Source of the DNA: Allobosea sp. Root483D1
Lineage (GTDB): Bacteria; Pseudomonadota; Alphaproteobacteria; Rhizobiales; Beijerinckiaceae
DNA: 64,000 bases
Reading direction: 5' to 3'
Assembly (NCBI RefSeq): GCF_001429505.1
Contig: NZ_LMJW01000020.1
Location: 592,975-656,974, forward strand
This document shows positions 19,689 through 27,253 of the stretch, piece after piece. The number at the start of each line of letters is the position of its first letter. Position 1 is the first letter of the stretch. Under the pieces are notes generated by a model. The model searched no databases and was not told the origin of the DNA. It worked only from the letters and a program-made list of their open reading frames with translations. Made by a program: the position numbers and the translations under genes.

Positions 19689-20990
19689 TCACCCCGCCCG
19701 ATTACCCGAGACGACGGCGAGCGCCGCGATGAAGCGGTCAAGATCAGCCTCAGTCAGATAAGGCGCGGGCGAGATGCGGATGGTGTTGCCCTTGGCGATG
19801 CCGCCGCGGCGCACCGTCATCACCTTGTGCTGGTCGCGCAGCGCCGCGACGACGGCGTTGCAGTCGGCGGCCGAGCGCTTGCCCGTCAGGGCGAAGGAAG
19901 TGATGCCGGCGACCATCTCGGGATCATCAGGCGTCTGGATCTCGACGCCCTTGAGTTCGCGCGCCTTTGCGACCCAGTAATTGCGCAGATGCCGGTAGCG
20001 CGCCTCCTTGGCCTGCGGACCGACCTCCTGATGGAGGGCGAGCGCTGCGGGAACGGCGAGCTGCGCGGCGAAGTTCGGTGTGCCGGTGTGGATGCGCGAG
20101 CGGACATCGTCCGGCTTGAAATCCTCGTCGCCGTAATGGGTGTCGATGTCGGCCAGCCGCTCGCGGGCGATGTACATGACGCCGACGCCGAGCGGCGCGC
20201 CGATCCATTTGTGCAGGTTGAAGCCGATGAAATCGACGCCGAGATCCCTGGCCTTGAAGTCGACCTGGCCCCAGCTATGGGCGGCGTCGAGGATGACGTC
20301 GATGCCGCGCGCCTTCGCCATGGCCGCAAGCTCCCTGACCGGCATCATCAGCCCGGTGCGGTGGCTGATATGGGTGAGCAGCAGCAGCTTGGTCTTCGGA
20401 TTGGCCTTGAGCGCGGCCTCATAGGCTGCGAGCACGTTGGCCTTGGTCGCCGGTTCAGGGATGTCGAACTTCGCGACCTCGACGCCGCGCCGGTCCTTCA
20501 GCCAGTTCATGGCGTACTGCATCGAATCATAGTCGAGATCGGCATAGAGCACACCGTCGCCGGGTTTCAGCTTGTTGTAGCCGGCGATCAGCGTCTGCAG
20601 CGCTTCGGTCGCACCGCGGGTCAGCGCGATCTCCTCGCGGGCGACACCGAGGAAGCCGGCGACGGGCGTGCGGACCTCGTCGAGATCGTTGCCGATCTTG
20701 GTGCGGGCGTAGACGGTGTTCTCGAAGTTCACGAAGTCGGTCAGGCGCTTGTATTCGGCCTTCACCGGCTCGGCCATGATGCCCCAATAGCCGTTCTCCA
20801 GGTTCACCATGTCGGGCGTGACGCTGTAGAGGCGCCGGACCGAATCCCAGTAGCCGGTGTCTGTGCCGAGGCCATTGGCAGGCAGCGGCGGAAGCGAGCG
20901 GGCGAGGGCGGGAGCTGCCGCAGCCGCGAGTGCGGCGGTGCCGAGGCCAGCGAGCAATGTGCGGCGGCTGAGAGCGGTCTTGTCGGTCAT
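19689..20990 (-). CDS. Tat-exported class V aminotransferase-fold PLP enzyme
   Basis: A 433-aa protein with a twin-arginine signal: SRRTLLAGLG at residues 8-17, then an Ala-rich hydrophobic stretch ending PALA at 30. The PLP site is complete: D235 and H238 in LDAAHSWGQ and the Schiff-base Lys K261 in FNLHKWIGAPLGVG. It resembles isopenicillin-N-epimerase (CefD)-like and cysteine-desulfurase-fold proteins, but the substrate is unknown. Export of a PLP enzyme through Tat, already folded with cofactor, is sensible but uncommon. No partner gene is evident nearby. Confidence 0.88.
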   Translation of the reverse strand: MTDKTALSRRTLLAGLGTAALAAAAAPALARSLPPLPANGLGTDTGYWDSVRRLYSVTPDMVNLENGYWGIMAEPVKAEYKRLTDFVNFENTVYARTKIGNDLDEVRTPVAGFLGVAREEIALTRGATEALQTLIAGYNKLKPGDGVLYADLDYDSMQYAMNWLKDRRGVEVAKFDIPEPATKANVLAAYEAALKANPKTKLLLLTHISHRTGLMMPVRELAAMAKARGIDVILDAAHSWGQVDFKARDLGVDFIGFNLHKWIGAPLGVGVMYIARERLADIDTHYGDEDFKPDDVRSRIHTGTPNFAAQLAVPAALALHQEVGPQAKEARYRHLRNYWVAKARELKGVEIQTPDDPEMVAGITSFALTGKRSAADCNAVVAALRDQHKVMTVRRGGIAKGNTIRISPAPYLTEADLDRFIAALAVVSGNRAG

Positions 20991-21123
20991 GGCGGGCTTT
21001 TCCTGTGTTGGTGGCCCTCGCTAGACCCGGGCTGTTTCAGGGCCATGACGGCTTCAGGGCGAACTTATCCCCGCGCCGCGAAACCGGTGCATACTCGTGC
21101 AAAAGCGCAACAGGAGTGCCGCC

Positions 21124-21726
21124 ATGTCGATGCAGGGATCGCCAGCCGAGGAAGCGCCAGTCGAGGAGCCGCAGGTTCCGCGGGTGCCGGATCTCGCCGT
21201 CACTGTCGCGCGGCTCGCGCGTTTTGCGCCGATCGGCAAGGCCGAGATCATGAACAACATCGCCCTGCATTTCGATCGGCTCGCCGCCGAGGCGGACCTG
21301 ACGACGCCGCTCCGCGTCTGCCATTTCCTGGCCCAGGCGGCGCACGAGACCGACCGCTTCCGCACGCTCGAGGAGAAGGGCGGGAAGAAGCAGTTCGCCA
21401 AGTACGAGGGCCGTGCCGATCTCGGCAACACCGAGCCCGGCGACGGCGCGCGCTATCACGGCCGCGGTATCTTCCAGCTGACCGGGCGGGCCAACTACAA
21501 GCGCATCGGCCGGGTGCTGAACATCGATCTGGAGGGGCGGCCGGAACTGGCGCTCGATGCGCGCATCTCGGTGCAGATCGCCTTCGCCTACTGGCGCGAC
21601 CGCAAGATCAACGCCGCCGCCGACCGCGACGACGCTGCCCGCGTCACCCAGTTGATCAATGGCGGCGTCAACGGCCTCGCCGATCGCCGGCAATTGCTGA
21701 CGATGGCGAAGGGGATCTGGTTCTAA
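21124..21726 (+). CDS. GH19 (chitinase/lysozyme-type) glycoside hydrolase
   Basis: A 200-aa protein preceded by CAGGAG. After a Glu/Pro-rich N terminus of about 30 residues comes a GH19 domain: FLAQAAHETDRFRTLEEKG with the expected catalytic Glu, ARYHGRGIFQLTGRANYKRIG and the substrate-cleft VTQLINGGVNG. In bacteria such stand-alone GH19 proteins are mostly peptidoglycan hydrolases of phage-endolysin type. There is no signal peptide and no holin, spanin or phage gene nearby, so it is either a phage remnant or a domesticated lysozyme. The stop is 3 bases from the convergent metC stop. Confidence 0.88.
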   Translation: MSMQGSPAEEAPVEEPQVPRVPDLAVTVARLARFAPIGKAEIMNNIALHFDRLAAEADLTTPLRVCHFLAQAAHETDRFRTLEEKGGKKQFAKYEGRADLGNTEPGDGARYHGRGIFQLTGRANYKRIGRVLNIDLEGRPELALDARISVQIAFAYWRDRKINAAADRDDAARVTQLINGGVNGLADRRQLLTMAKGIWF

Positions 21727-21729
21727 TCG

Positions 21730-22884
21730 TCAGCGATGCCCGGCCTTCAGGGCCTGGTCGAGATCGGCGTAGAGATCCTCGACATCCTCGATGCCGGTCG
21801 AGAGGCGCAGCAGATCCGGCGGGCAGGGCGAACCCGGGCCCTCGATCGAGGCGCGATGCTCGATCAGGCTCTCGACGCCGCCGAGCGAGGTGGCTCTCTT
21901 ATAGAGTTCGACATGAGCTGCTGTGGCAACCGCCGCCGCTTCGCCGCCGTTGACCTGGACCGAGAGCATGAAGCCGAAGCCGCCCTCCATCTGCCTCGCG
22001 GCGATGTCGTGGCCGGGATGCTGCGGCAGGCCGGGATAGAGCACGCGCGAGACCAGCGGGTGAGCTGAAAGCTTCTGTGCAAGTGCCATGGCCGAGGCCG
22101 ACTGGCGCTCCTGCCGGACATGGAGCGTGCGCATGCCGCGCATCAGCAGATAGGCTTCGAACGGGCCGAGGATGCCGCCCTGTCCCTTGCGGATGGTCTT
22201 GATCCGGCTCCAGAGCTCGTCGTCGGCCGCGGCGCAGAGCGCGCCGGCGATGACGTCGGAGTGGCCGTTGAGCACCTTGGTCGCGGCGTGCATGACGATG
22301 TCGGCGCCGAGCGTGAGCGGGCGGGTGTGCACCGGCGAGGCGCAGGTCGAGTCGACCGCGAGCCTGGCTCCCGCGGCATGGGCGATCTTGGCGACGGCGG
22401 CGATGTCGGTGATGGTCCAGAGCGGGTTGGACGGCGTCTCGGCCCAGACCAGCTTGGTGACGCCGGGCTTCACCGCATCCTTGAGCTTGGCGAGATCGTC
22501 GGTCTCGACGAAGTCGATCTTCAGCCCCCAGCGTGTCGCCTCGGTGAGCAGCCAGGCGCGCAGGGCCCAGTACATCACCTTGGAGGCGACGACGTGATCG
22601 CCGGGGGAGAGCGCCTGGAACACGGCGGTCGCCGCGGCCATCCCCGAGCCGAACAGCAGCGCGCCGGCCTTGGCTTCCTCCAGCATGGCGAGCACGCCTT
22701 CCGCCTCGCGCACGGTCTCATTGTCCGGCCGGCCATAGATGAAGCCGGTGGAATACGCGTTGTCCTCGTCGCGAATATAGGTGGTGGAGACGTGGATCGG
22801 CGGCACCACGGCCTTGGTCAGCGGGTCGATCTTGCCCAGTGCCTGGGCGGCGAGCGAACGGGGGTGAAGCGGGCGCGCGGTCAT
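21730..22884 (-). CDS. metC: Cystathionine beta-lyase-type trans-sulfuration enzyme
   Basis: A 384-aa cystathionine gamma-synthase/beta-lyase family protein. PLP contacts are YGRPDN at about 50-55, D178 in LAVDSTCASP and the Schiff-base Lys K203 in HAATKVLNGHSDV. The N terminus (LGKIDPLTKAVVPPIHVSTTY) looks like the beta-lyase (MetC) branch found in rhizobia. It would convert cystathionine to homocysteine. Gamma-synthase or gamma-lyase activity cannot be excluded from sequence alone. Confidence 0.85.
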   Translation of the reverse strand: MTARPLHPRSLAAQALGKIDPLTKAVVPPIHVSTTYIRDEDNAYSTGFIYGRPDNETVREAEGVLAMLEEAKAGALLFGSGMAAATAVFQALSPGDHVVASKVMYWALRAWLLTEATRWGLKIDFVETDDLAKLKDAVKPGVTKLVWAETPSNPLWTITDIAAVAKIAHAAGARLAVDSTCASPVHTRPLTLGADIVMHAATKVLNGHSDVIAGALCAAADDELWSRIKTIRKGQGGILGPFEAYLLMRGMRTLHVRQERQSASAMALAQKLSAHPLVSRVLYPGLPQHPGHDIAARQMEGGFGFMLSVQVNGGEAAAVATAAHVELYKRATSLGGVESLIEHRASIEGPGSPCPPDLLRLSTGIEDVEDLYADLDQALKAGHR

Positions 22885-22990
22885 GGCTGATCCAGGATTT
22901 CCACTATGAGAGACGATTCATCTCATCAAGATTGCTGCAGTGCAAGAGGCTCGTCTTGTGCGGCGCGCAGATGCACCCCATTCTCGCCGC

Positions 22991-23500
22991 ATGAGCATAT
23001 CGTCAGATAGCGCCGATCGTCAGCTGAATGTCTGGCTTGTGGCGCTCATCGCCATCCTGCCGGTTGTGGCGGCCTCGCTGATCGGCAGCGCCGTTACGGT
23101 TCCGCAGATCCCGGGCTGGTATGCGGGCCTGGTCAAGCCGCCTTTCAACCCGCCGAACTGGCTGTTCGCACCGGTGTGGACCGTGCTGTTCGCCCTGATG
23201 GGCCTGGCGGCGTTCCGCGTCCTGCGCTTGCCGAGCGACAGGTCGGGCAGGGCGCAGACGCTGCTCGCCTATCATGTCCAGCTCGCGCTCAACATGCTGT
23301 GGTCCTGCGTGTTCTTCGGCCTGAACAGCCCGGCCGGCGGACTCGTCGTGATCGCGCTGCTGCTGGCCGCGATGATCTGGACGATGCGGTGTTTCGCGGG
23401 GCTGGGCGACAGGCTGTCCGTGGGCCTGTTCGTGCCCTATCTCGCCTGGGTCTCGTTCGCGACCCTGCTCAACGCCTCGATCTGGTGGCTGAACCGCTGA
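22991..23500 (+). CDS. tspO: TspO/MBR family membrane protein
   Basis: A 169-aa protein with five predicted membrane helices. The signature WYAGLVKPPFNPPNWLFAPVW lies after helix 1, and the family-typical QLALNMLWSCVFFGL and WVSFATLLNASIWWLN are both present. TspO proteins bind and may degrade tetrapyrroles and affect pigment or stress responses. The ATG at 22991 was chosen over an upstream in-frame ATG (22940), which would add a basic leader not seen in the family. Confidence 0.92.
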   Translation: MSISSDSADRQLNVWLVALIAILPVVAASLIGSAVTVPQIPGWYAGLVKPPFNPPNWLFAPVWTVLFALMGLAAFRVLRLPSDRSGRAQTLLAYHVQLALNMLWSCVFFGLNSPAGGLVVIALLLAAMIWTMRCFAGLGDRLSVGLFVPYLAWVSFATLLNASIWWLNR

Positions 23501-23504
23501 ACGA

Positions 23505-23912
23505 TCACCCCGCCCAATCGGTGACCATCAGGCCGGGGACGCGCTCGAACTCGCGGCGGTTGCCGGTGACGAGAACCGCACCGCGTCGCCGGGCCTGGGC
23601 TGCGATCAGGATGTCGTAGGCACCGATCGGCATGCCGGAAGTTGCGAGCGCGGCGCGGATGTTTCCGGCCTCGATAGCGTCCTCGGCATCGAAGAGGAGT
23701 TCCTCGAATCCCTCAGCCACGAAGGCGTCGAGCACCTTCGTGGACGCTTCTCGCCGAACGCTCTTGGCGATGCCGTAGCGCAATTCGAAGAGGACGATGG
23801 TTGGGATGAGGAGTGCTGTGCCCGCCGCCAGCTCCCGCCGAAGTCGCTGCTCGATGGCCGGAACGCGGCCATTGATCGCGAACACGATCACATTGGTATC
23901 GAGACAGAACAT
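23505..23912 (-). CDS. vapC: VapC toxin, PIN-domain ribonuclease (second pair)
   Basis: A 135-aa PIN domain beginning MFCLDTNVIVFAINGR, with the N-terminal Asp D5, the TIVLFELRYGIAKS segment supplying the Glu, and acidic residues in DILIAAQARRRGAVLVTGN. This matches the FitB/VapC type paired with AbrB-fold antitoxins. Its start lies 9 bases after the antitoxin stop. It is unlike the VapC at 6278-6667 in sequence, so the two pairs are not a recent duplication. Confidence 0.92.
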   Translation of the reverse strand: MFCLDTNVIVFAINGRVPAIEQRLRRELAAGTALLIPTIVLFELRYGIAKSVRREASTKVLDAFVAEGFEELLFDAEDAIEAGNIRAALATSGMPIGAYDILIAAQARRRGAVLVTGNRREFERVPGLMVTDWAG

Positions 23913-23921
23913 CGGAGCGGC

Positions 23922-24191
23922 TCAGCCGAATGCGATCTCGTCCTCGTCGCCGGGCGGGGGATCATCCGGCAGCTCATCGACCAGGAAATCGCGCGCACCG
24001 AGCGCGTCGAGACGGGCGCGCCAGGCGGCAGCATCGAAAGGCGCACGCGCGACCGGTTCGAGGATGACCCTGTCGCCGACCTTGCTGACCTGCACCTCGC
24101 TGCCTTCGAAGCGGAACTCCTTCGGCAGCCGCACGGCCTGGCTGCGGCCGTGCATGAAGAGCTTGGCCCTCGCCGATGACGCCGTCCTCAT
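23922..24191 (-). CDS. vapB: VapB/VagC antitoxin, AbrB fold
   Basis: An 89-aa protein with the swapped-hairpin AbrB motif ARAKLFMHGRSQAVRLPKEFRFEGSEVQVSKVGDRVILEP. It is followed by an acidic tail ending DDPPPGDEDEIAFG, which is expected to bind the toxin. The start at 24191 gives MRTASSARAKLF; an internal start at MHGRSQ would remove the first strand. The operator-like palindrome at 24210-24232 lies just upstream. Confidence 0.9.
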   Translation of the reverse strand: MRTASSARAKLFMHGRSQAVRLPKEFRFEGSEVQVSKVGDRVILEPVARAPFDAAAWRARLDALGARDFLVDELPDDPPPGDEDEIAFG

Positions 24192-24209
24192 TGCGCATCC
24201 TCCAGGATT

Positions 24210-24232
24210 GATATCTACCCAAGATAGATATC
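24210..24232. promoter_or_regulatory. Candidate operator of the second VapBC pair
   Basis: GATATCTA (24210-24217) and TAGATATC (24225-24232) form a perfect 8-base inverted repeat across 7 bases, 18 bases upstream of the antitoxin start. The position and A+T richness fit autoregulation by the AbrB-fold antitoxin. Confidence 0.6.
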
Positions 24233-24262
24233 ATCTTTCCAGCGTCAATGGATGAAGGGGGC

Positions 24263-24637
24263 TCAACCGATCGAGCGCTCGATCACGCGCAGCACCGTCT
24301 CGCGCAATTCGGCGATGGTGAAGGGCTTGGTCATCACCTCCTCGACGATCGTCTCGAGGCTCTTGGCCCGTTCGCGCTGCTCGGCATAGCCGGTCATCAG
24401 CATGATGGTGAGGTCTGGGAATTGCTGCTTGGCGGCGAGCGCCAGCGCGATCCCGTCCATCAGCGGCATGCGGATATCGGTGAGCAGCAGGTCGAAACGG
24501 CCCTGCTCGGCCATCAGGATGTCGAGCGCCTCGGCGCCGTCGCCGGCGGTCAGGCAGTCATGCCCGTCCATGGCGAGGCCGCGCGCGACCAGCGAGCGCA
24601 GGCTCTCCTCGTCATCGACCACGAGAATGCGCGACAT
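24263..24637 (-). CDS. Single-domain response regulator (CheY/CpdR-like)
   Basis: The 124-aa receiver domain has no output domain. Acidic pocket D8/D9, phospho-acceptor D54 in LLLTDIRMPLMDG, the Thr of LMTGYAEQRER and the Lys of TKPF are all present. Single-domain regulators act by protein-protein contact; in alphaproteobacteria the best known are CpdR, which primes ClpXP, and DivK. The sequence after the Thr differs from CpdR as I remember it, so I do not name it. It lies 4 bases after hpt on the same strand, so co-transcription is likely. Confidence 0.88.
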   Translation of the reverse strand: MSRILVVDDEESLRSLVARGLAMDGHDCLTAGDGAEALDILMAEQGRFDLLLTDIRMPLMDGIALALAAKQQFPDLTIMLMTGYAEQRERAKSLETIVEEVMTKPFTIAELRETVLRVIERSIG

Positions 24638-24641
24638 ATCC

Positions 24642-25202
24642 TCAGATCCCCGGCAGGCCGGCCTGATCGGCGGTCTCGATCACGCCGACATAGGGCAATT
24701 GGCGATAGGAATGGGCGACGTCCATGCCGTAGCCGACGACGAAATAGTCCGGGCATTCGAAGCCGACATAGTCCGCCTGGATATTGACGGCGCGCTTGGC
24801 CGGCTTCTCGAGCAGGACGGCGGTCGAGACCCGGGCGGCGCCGCGTGCAGCGAGCAGATCCTTGGCGAAGGCGAGCGTGCGGCCGGATTCGAGGATGTCG
24901 TCGACGAGCAGCACATGCCGGCCGCGGACATCGCTCTGGACGTCGCGCAGGATCTCGACCTGGCCGGAGGAAATGGTGGCGGCGCGATAGCTCGACAAAT
25001 GGACGAACTCGACCTGCGGGCTCATGCCGGCGCGGTGCATGGCGCGGATCAGATCGGCGACGAACATGAAGCTGCCCTTCAGCACCGCGACGACGAGCAG
25101 GTCCTCGCCGGCGCTGGTGGCGATCTCGGCGGCCATCTCGGCATTGCGCTCGGCGATCGCCACCTCGTCATAGAGAACGCGGATACGCTTGGGCTGGGAC
25201 AT
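24642..25202 (-). CDS. hpt: Hypoxanthine phosphoribosyltransferase
   Basis: A 186-aa type I phosphoribosyltransferase. The PRPP-binding loop is VLLVDDILESGRTLAFAKD, preceded by VEFVHLSSYRAA and followed by DYVGFECPDYFVVGYGMD. It salvages hypoxanthine and guanine to IMP and GMP. The ATG at 25202 has AAAGGA just upstream, so I prefer it to an in-frame ATG at 25232. It leads a two-gene unit with the response regulator. Confidence 0.93.
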   Translation of the reverse strand: MSQPKRIRVLYDEVAIAERNAEMAAEIATSAGEDLLVVAVLKGSFMFVADLIRAMHRAGMSPQVEFVHLSSYRAATISSGQVEILRDVQSDVRGRHVLLVDDILESGRTLAFAKDLLAARGAARVSTAVLLEKPAKRAVNIQADYVGFECPDYFVVGYGMDVAHSYRQLPYVGVIETADQAGLPGI

Positions 25203-25261
25203 TGACGACCGTTCCTTTCGGCGCGGGCCCATGCCCGCGCAGCCCCGTGATCGCGGGCTAA

Positions 25262-25421
25262 GAGCCTCTAACTAAACCTGGACCTATCTGGACGCCGGCA
25301 ATTCGTCCACTCCGCCAGGAGCAACGCGCGGCCGATATCGAAGGATATCGGCTGCACGCTCCTCCTGGCATTCGGCTCCTCCAAGACCCATCCAGATAGG
25401 TCCAGGTTTTGTTAGAGGCTC
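25262..25421. mobile_element. 160-bp MITE-like inverted-repeat element
   Basis: Terminal arms GAGCCTCTAACTAAACCTGG... and ...CCAGGTTTTGTTAGAGGCTC pair over about 30 bases, including CCTATCTGGA / TCCAGATAGG. Inside is a second inverted repeat around 25315-25370 (GCCAGGAGC... / ...GCTCCTCCTGGC) centred on GATATCGAAGGATATC. The flanks carry TAA on both sides (25259-25261 and 25422-25424), which reads as a 3-bp target duplication. There is no coding sequence. The ends look IS5-like. It fills most of the 292-base gap upstream of hpt. Confidence 0.65.
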
Positions 25422-25494
25422 TAACTCTTCTGGCCTCAGTCATAGCGTCCGCGCCCCGACAATTGAAGCGGCCGGATTCCAGGGGTGTGGGAAA

Positions 25495-26322
25495 TCAGTA
25501 GAGGCTGGCGATGCCGTCCGGGTTAGCCGCGCCGAAGCGCAGCTGGACCAAGCGGCCATTCTCGGGTGGCGAGGCGAGGCGGGCGCGGAAATGCATCAGC
25601 TCGGCCGGCTCCAGCGACGGGCGCGGCGGCTCCGTCGTCCAGCTGTAGAGCAGTTTGCCGTCCTCGCTCTGCACCATCACCGTGATCGGCGGCACCTTCG
25701 TCGCGCCCTTGGCGATGTTGGTGACATCGCCCGAGACGACGAGGAAACGGCCCTGCGGATCCTGGACCAGCTCGCTCTCGACGGCGCTGAAGGCGAGGCC
25801 GCGCACGTTCACCGGCAGGCCGATCTTCGCGTAGAGCCCGGCAAATTGCGGGATTGCCCGGACCACGCGCTCGCGCTGCCAGAGGCCGAGGCCGAGCGCG
25901 GCGAGGCCGGCGGCCACGAAGATGCCGGCGGCTGCCGCTGGCAGGCGCGAAGCCAGGTTGCCCACGCCGGCCCGGTTTCGCTTGCGCTTGGGCGGCATGG
26001 CCTGTGCGGCATTCGTCTGCGGCGGCTCCGCCCGCTCGGATGCGACCGCTGAGATGTCGGCAGCGATCTCGGCGGCGCGGCGAAGTTCCTCCTCCAGCTC
26101 CGCGGCGGTCTGCTCGGGGCTGGGGGGGCTCGGAAGCTCGGGGATAGCGGCATCGAGATCCGATTGCAGGACTTCGTCGGTCGGCTGCGCTTCGGCCGCC
26201 TGCAGCGCCTGAATCTGCCAGGTCGTCTGGCAACTGGCGCAGCGCACCTTGCGGCCGCCGGTCCCGATCTTGGCCTCGGCGATCTCGTACCGGCTGGCGC
26301 AGGTGGGGCAGACGATCAGCAT
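25495..26322 (-). CDS. MJ0042 zinc-ribbon / DUF3426 membrane protein
   Basis: A 275-aa protein. Residues 1-36 form an MJ0042-type zinc ribbon with CPTC and CASC knuckles. An acidic Pro/Glu linker follows, then one membrane helix at about 145-165 (AAAAGIFVAAGLAALGLGLW) and a C-terminal DUF3426 domain with LRGLAFSAVESELVQDPQG and ITVMVQSEDGKLLYSWT. A cytoplasmic zinc knuckle and an outer beta domain joined by one helix suggest a sensor or scaffold; the function is unknown. The start at 26322 puts Met two residues before the first Cys pair. It is divergent from ftsE, its usual neighbour in rhizobia. Confidence 0.85.
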   Translation of the reverse strand: MLIVCPTCASRYEIAEAKIGTGGRKVRCASCQTTWQIQALQAAEAQPTDEVLQSDLDAAIPELPSPPSPEQTAAELEEELRRAAEIAADISAVASERAEPPQTNAAQAMPPKRKRNRAGVGNLASRLPAAAAGIFVAAGLAALGLGLWQRERVVRAIPQFAGLYAKIGLPVNVRGLAFSAVESELVQDPQGRFLVVSGDVTNIAKGATKVPPITVMVQSEDGKLLYSWTTEPPRPSLEPAELMHFRARLASPPENGRLVQLRFGAANPDGIASLY

Positions 26323-26593
26323 GGCCTTAAAAACGCTCGCTCCGCGCTGCATGCCAGAGGGTATCGGTCTGGAGCCTGATCTTCCCGTCGCTGCGCGCAA
26401 GCACAAGCGGGGGCGGTTGATGGCTCCGCCTCCCATAGGGTCGATTTATGGTTAACGTCGCGTAAAGCCTGCGCCATGCAGGGCTGAGGAAAACACGCCG
26501 GAGCTTCCCGCCGGCATATGGTCTCGGTGTAGGATCGCGCGGGCTCGGCCGCCGTCCGATACGATTCGGAAAGTTCAGCGAGAGGAACTGCGT

Positions 26594-27253
26594 TTGGTTC
26601 GGTTCGAGAATGTCGGCTTGCGGTACGGGATGGGCCCGGAGGTGCTGAAGGACATCAACTTCAGCATTGCGCCGCGCTCTTTCCAGTATCTGACCGGGCC
26701 GTCGGGCGCGGGCAAGACCACGCTGATCCGGCTCGTCCTGATGGCGCTCAAGCCGACGCGGGGGCTGGTCAAACTGTTCGGTCAGGACGTCTCGCGCCTC
26801 GAAGCTGCTACACTCACCGATTTCCGTCGGCGCATGGGCGTGGTCTTCCAGGACTTCCGGCTGCTCGACCATCTGACGGTCTACGAGAACGTCGCCTTGC
26901 CGCTGCGCGTCCTCGGCAAGGAGGAGGCGAGCTACCGTGCCGAGGTCGTCGAGCTCCTGCGCTGGGTCGGCCTCGGCGAGCGCATGCATGCGGTGCCGGC
27001 TGTCCTCTCCGGCGGCGAGAAGCAGCGCGCCGCGATCGCGCGTGCCCTGATCAGCCGGCCGCAGCTGCTGCTGGCCGACGAGCCGACCGGCAATGTCGAC
27101 CCTGGCCTCGGGCGGCGTCTGCTGCGCCTGTTCATGGAGTTGCAGTCATTGGGAACCGCGGTGGTGATCGCGACGCATGACATCGCCTTGATGGAACTCT
27201 ACGACGCGCCGCGTCTCGTGCTGGCGGATGGGCACCTGCATGTCGATGCCTGA
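26594..27253 (+). CDS. ftsE: Cell-division ABC ATPase FtsE
   Basis: The 219-aa length is standard. Walker A is GPSGAGKTT (35-43), the signature is LSGGEKQRAAIARAL, Walker B is LLLADEPTGN, and the H-loop is ATHD. The start is TTG at 26594 after AGAGGAACTGCG, with no better ATG. FtsE with FtsX forms a cytokinetic-ring complex that switches on peptidoglycan hydrolases through a periplasmic coiled-coil activator. It overlaps ftsX by 14 bases. Confidence 0.95.
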   Translation: MVRFENVGLRYGMGPEVLKDINFSIAPRSFQYLTGPSGAGKTTLIRLVLMALKPTRGLVKLFGQDVSRLEAATLTDFRRRMGVVFQDFRLLDHLTVYENVALPLRVLGKEEASYRAEVVELLRWVGLGERMHAVPAVLSGGEKQRAAIARALISRPQLLLADEPTGNVDPGLGRRLLRLFMELQSLGTAVVIATHDIALMELYDAPRLVLADGHLHVDA

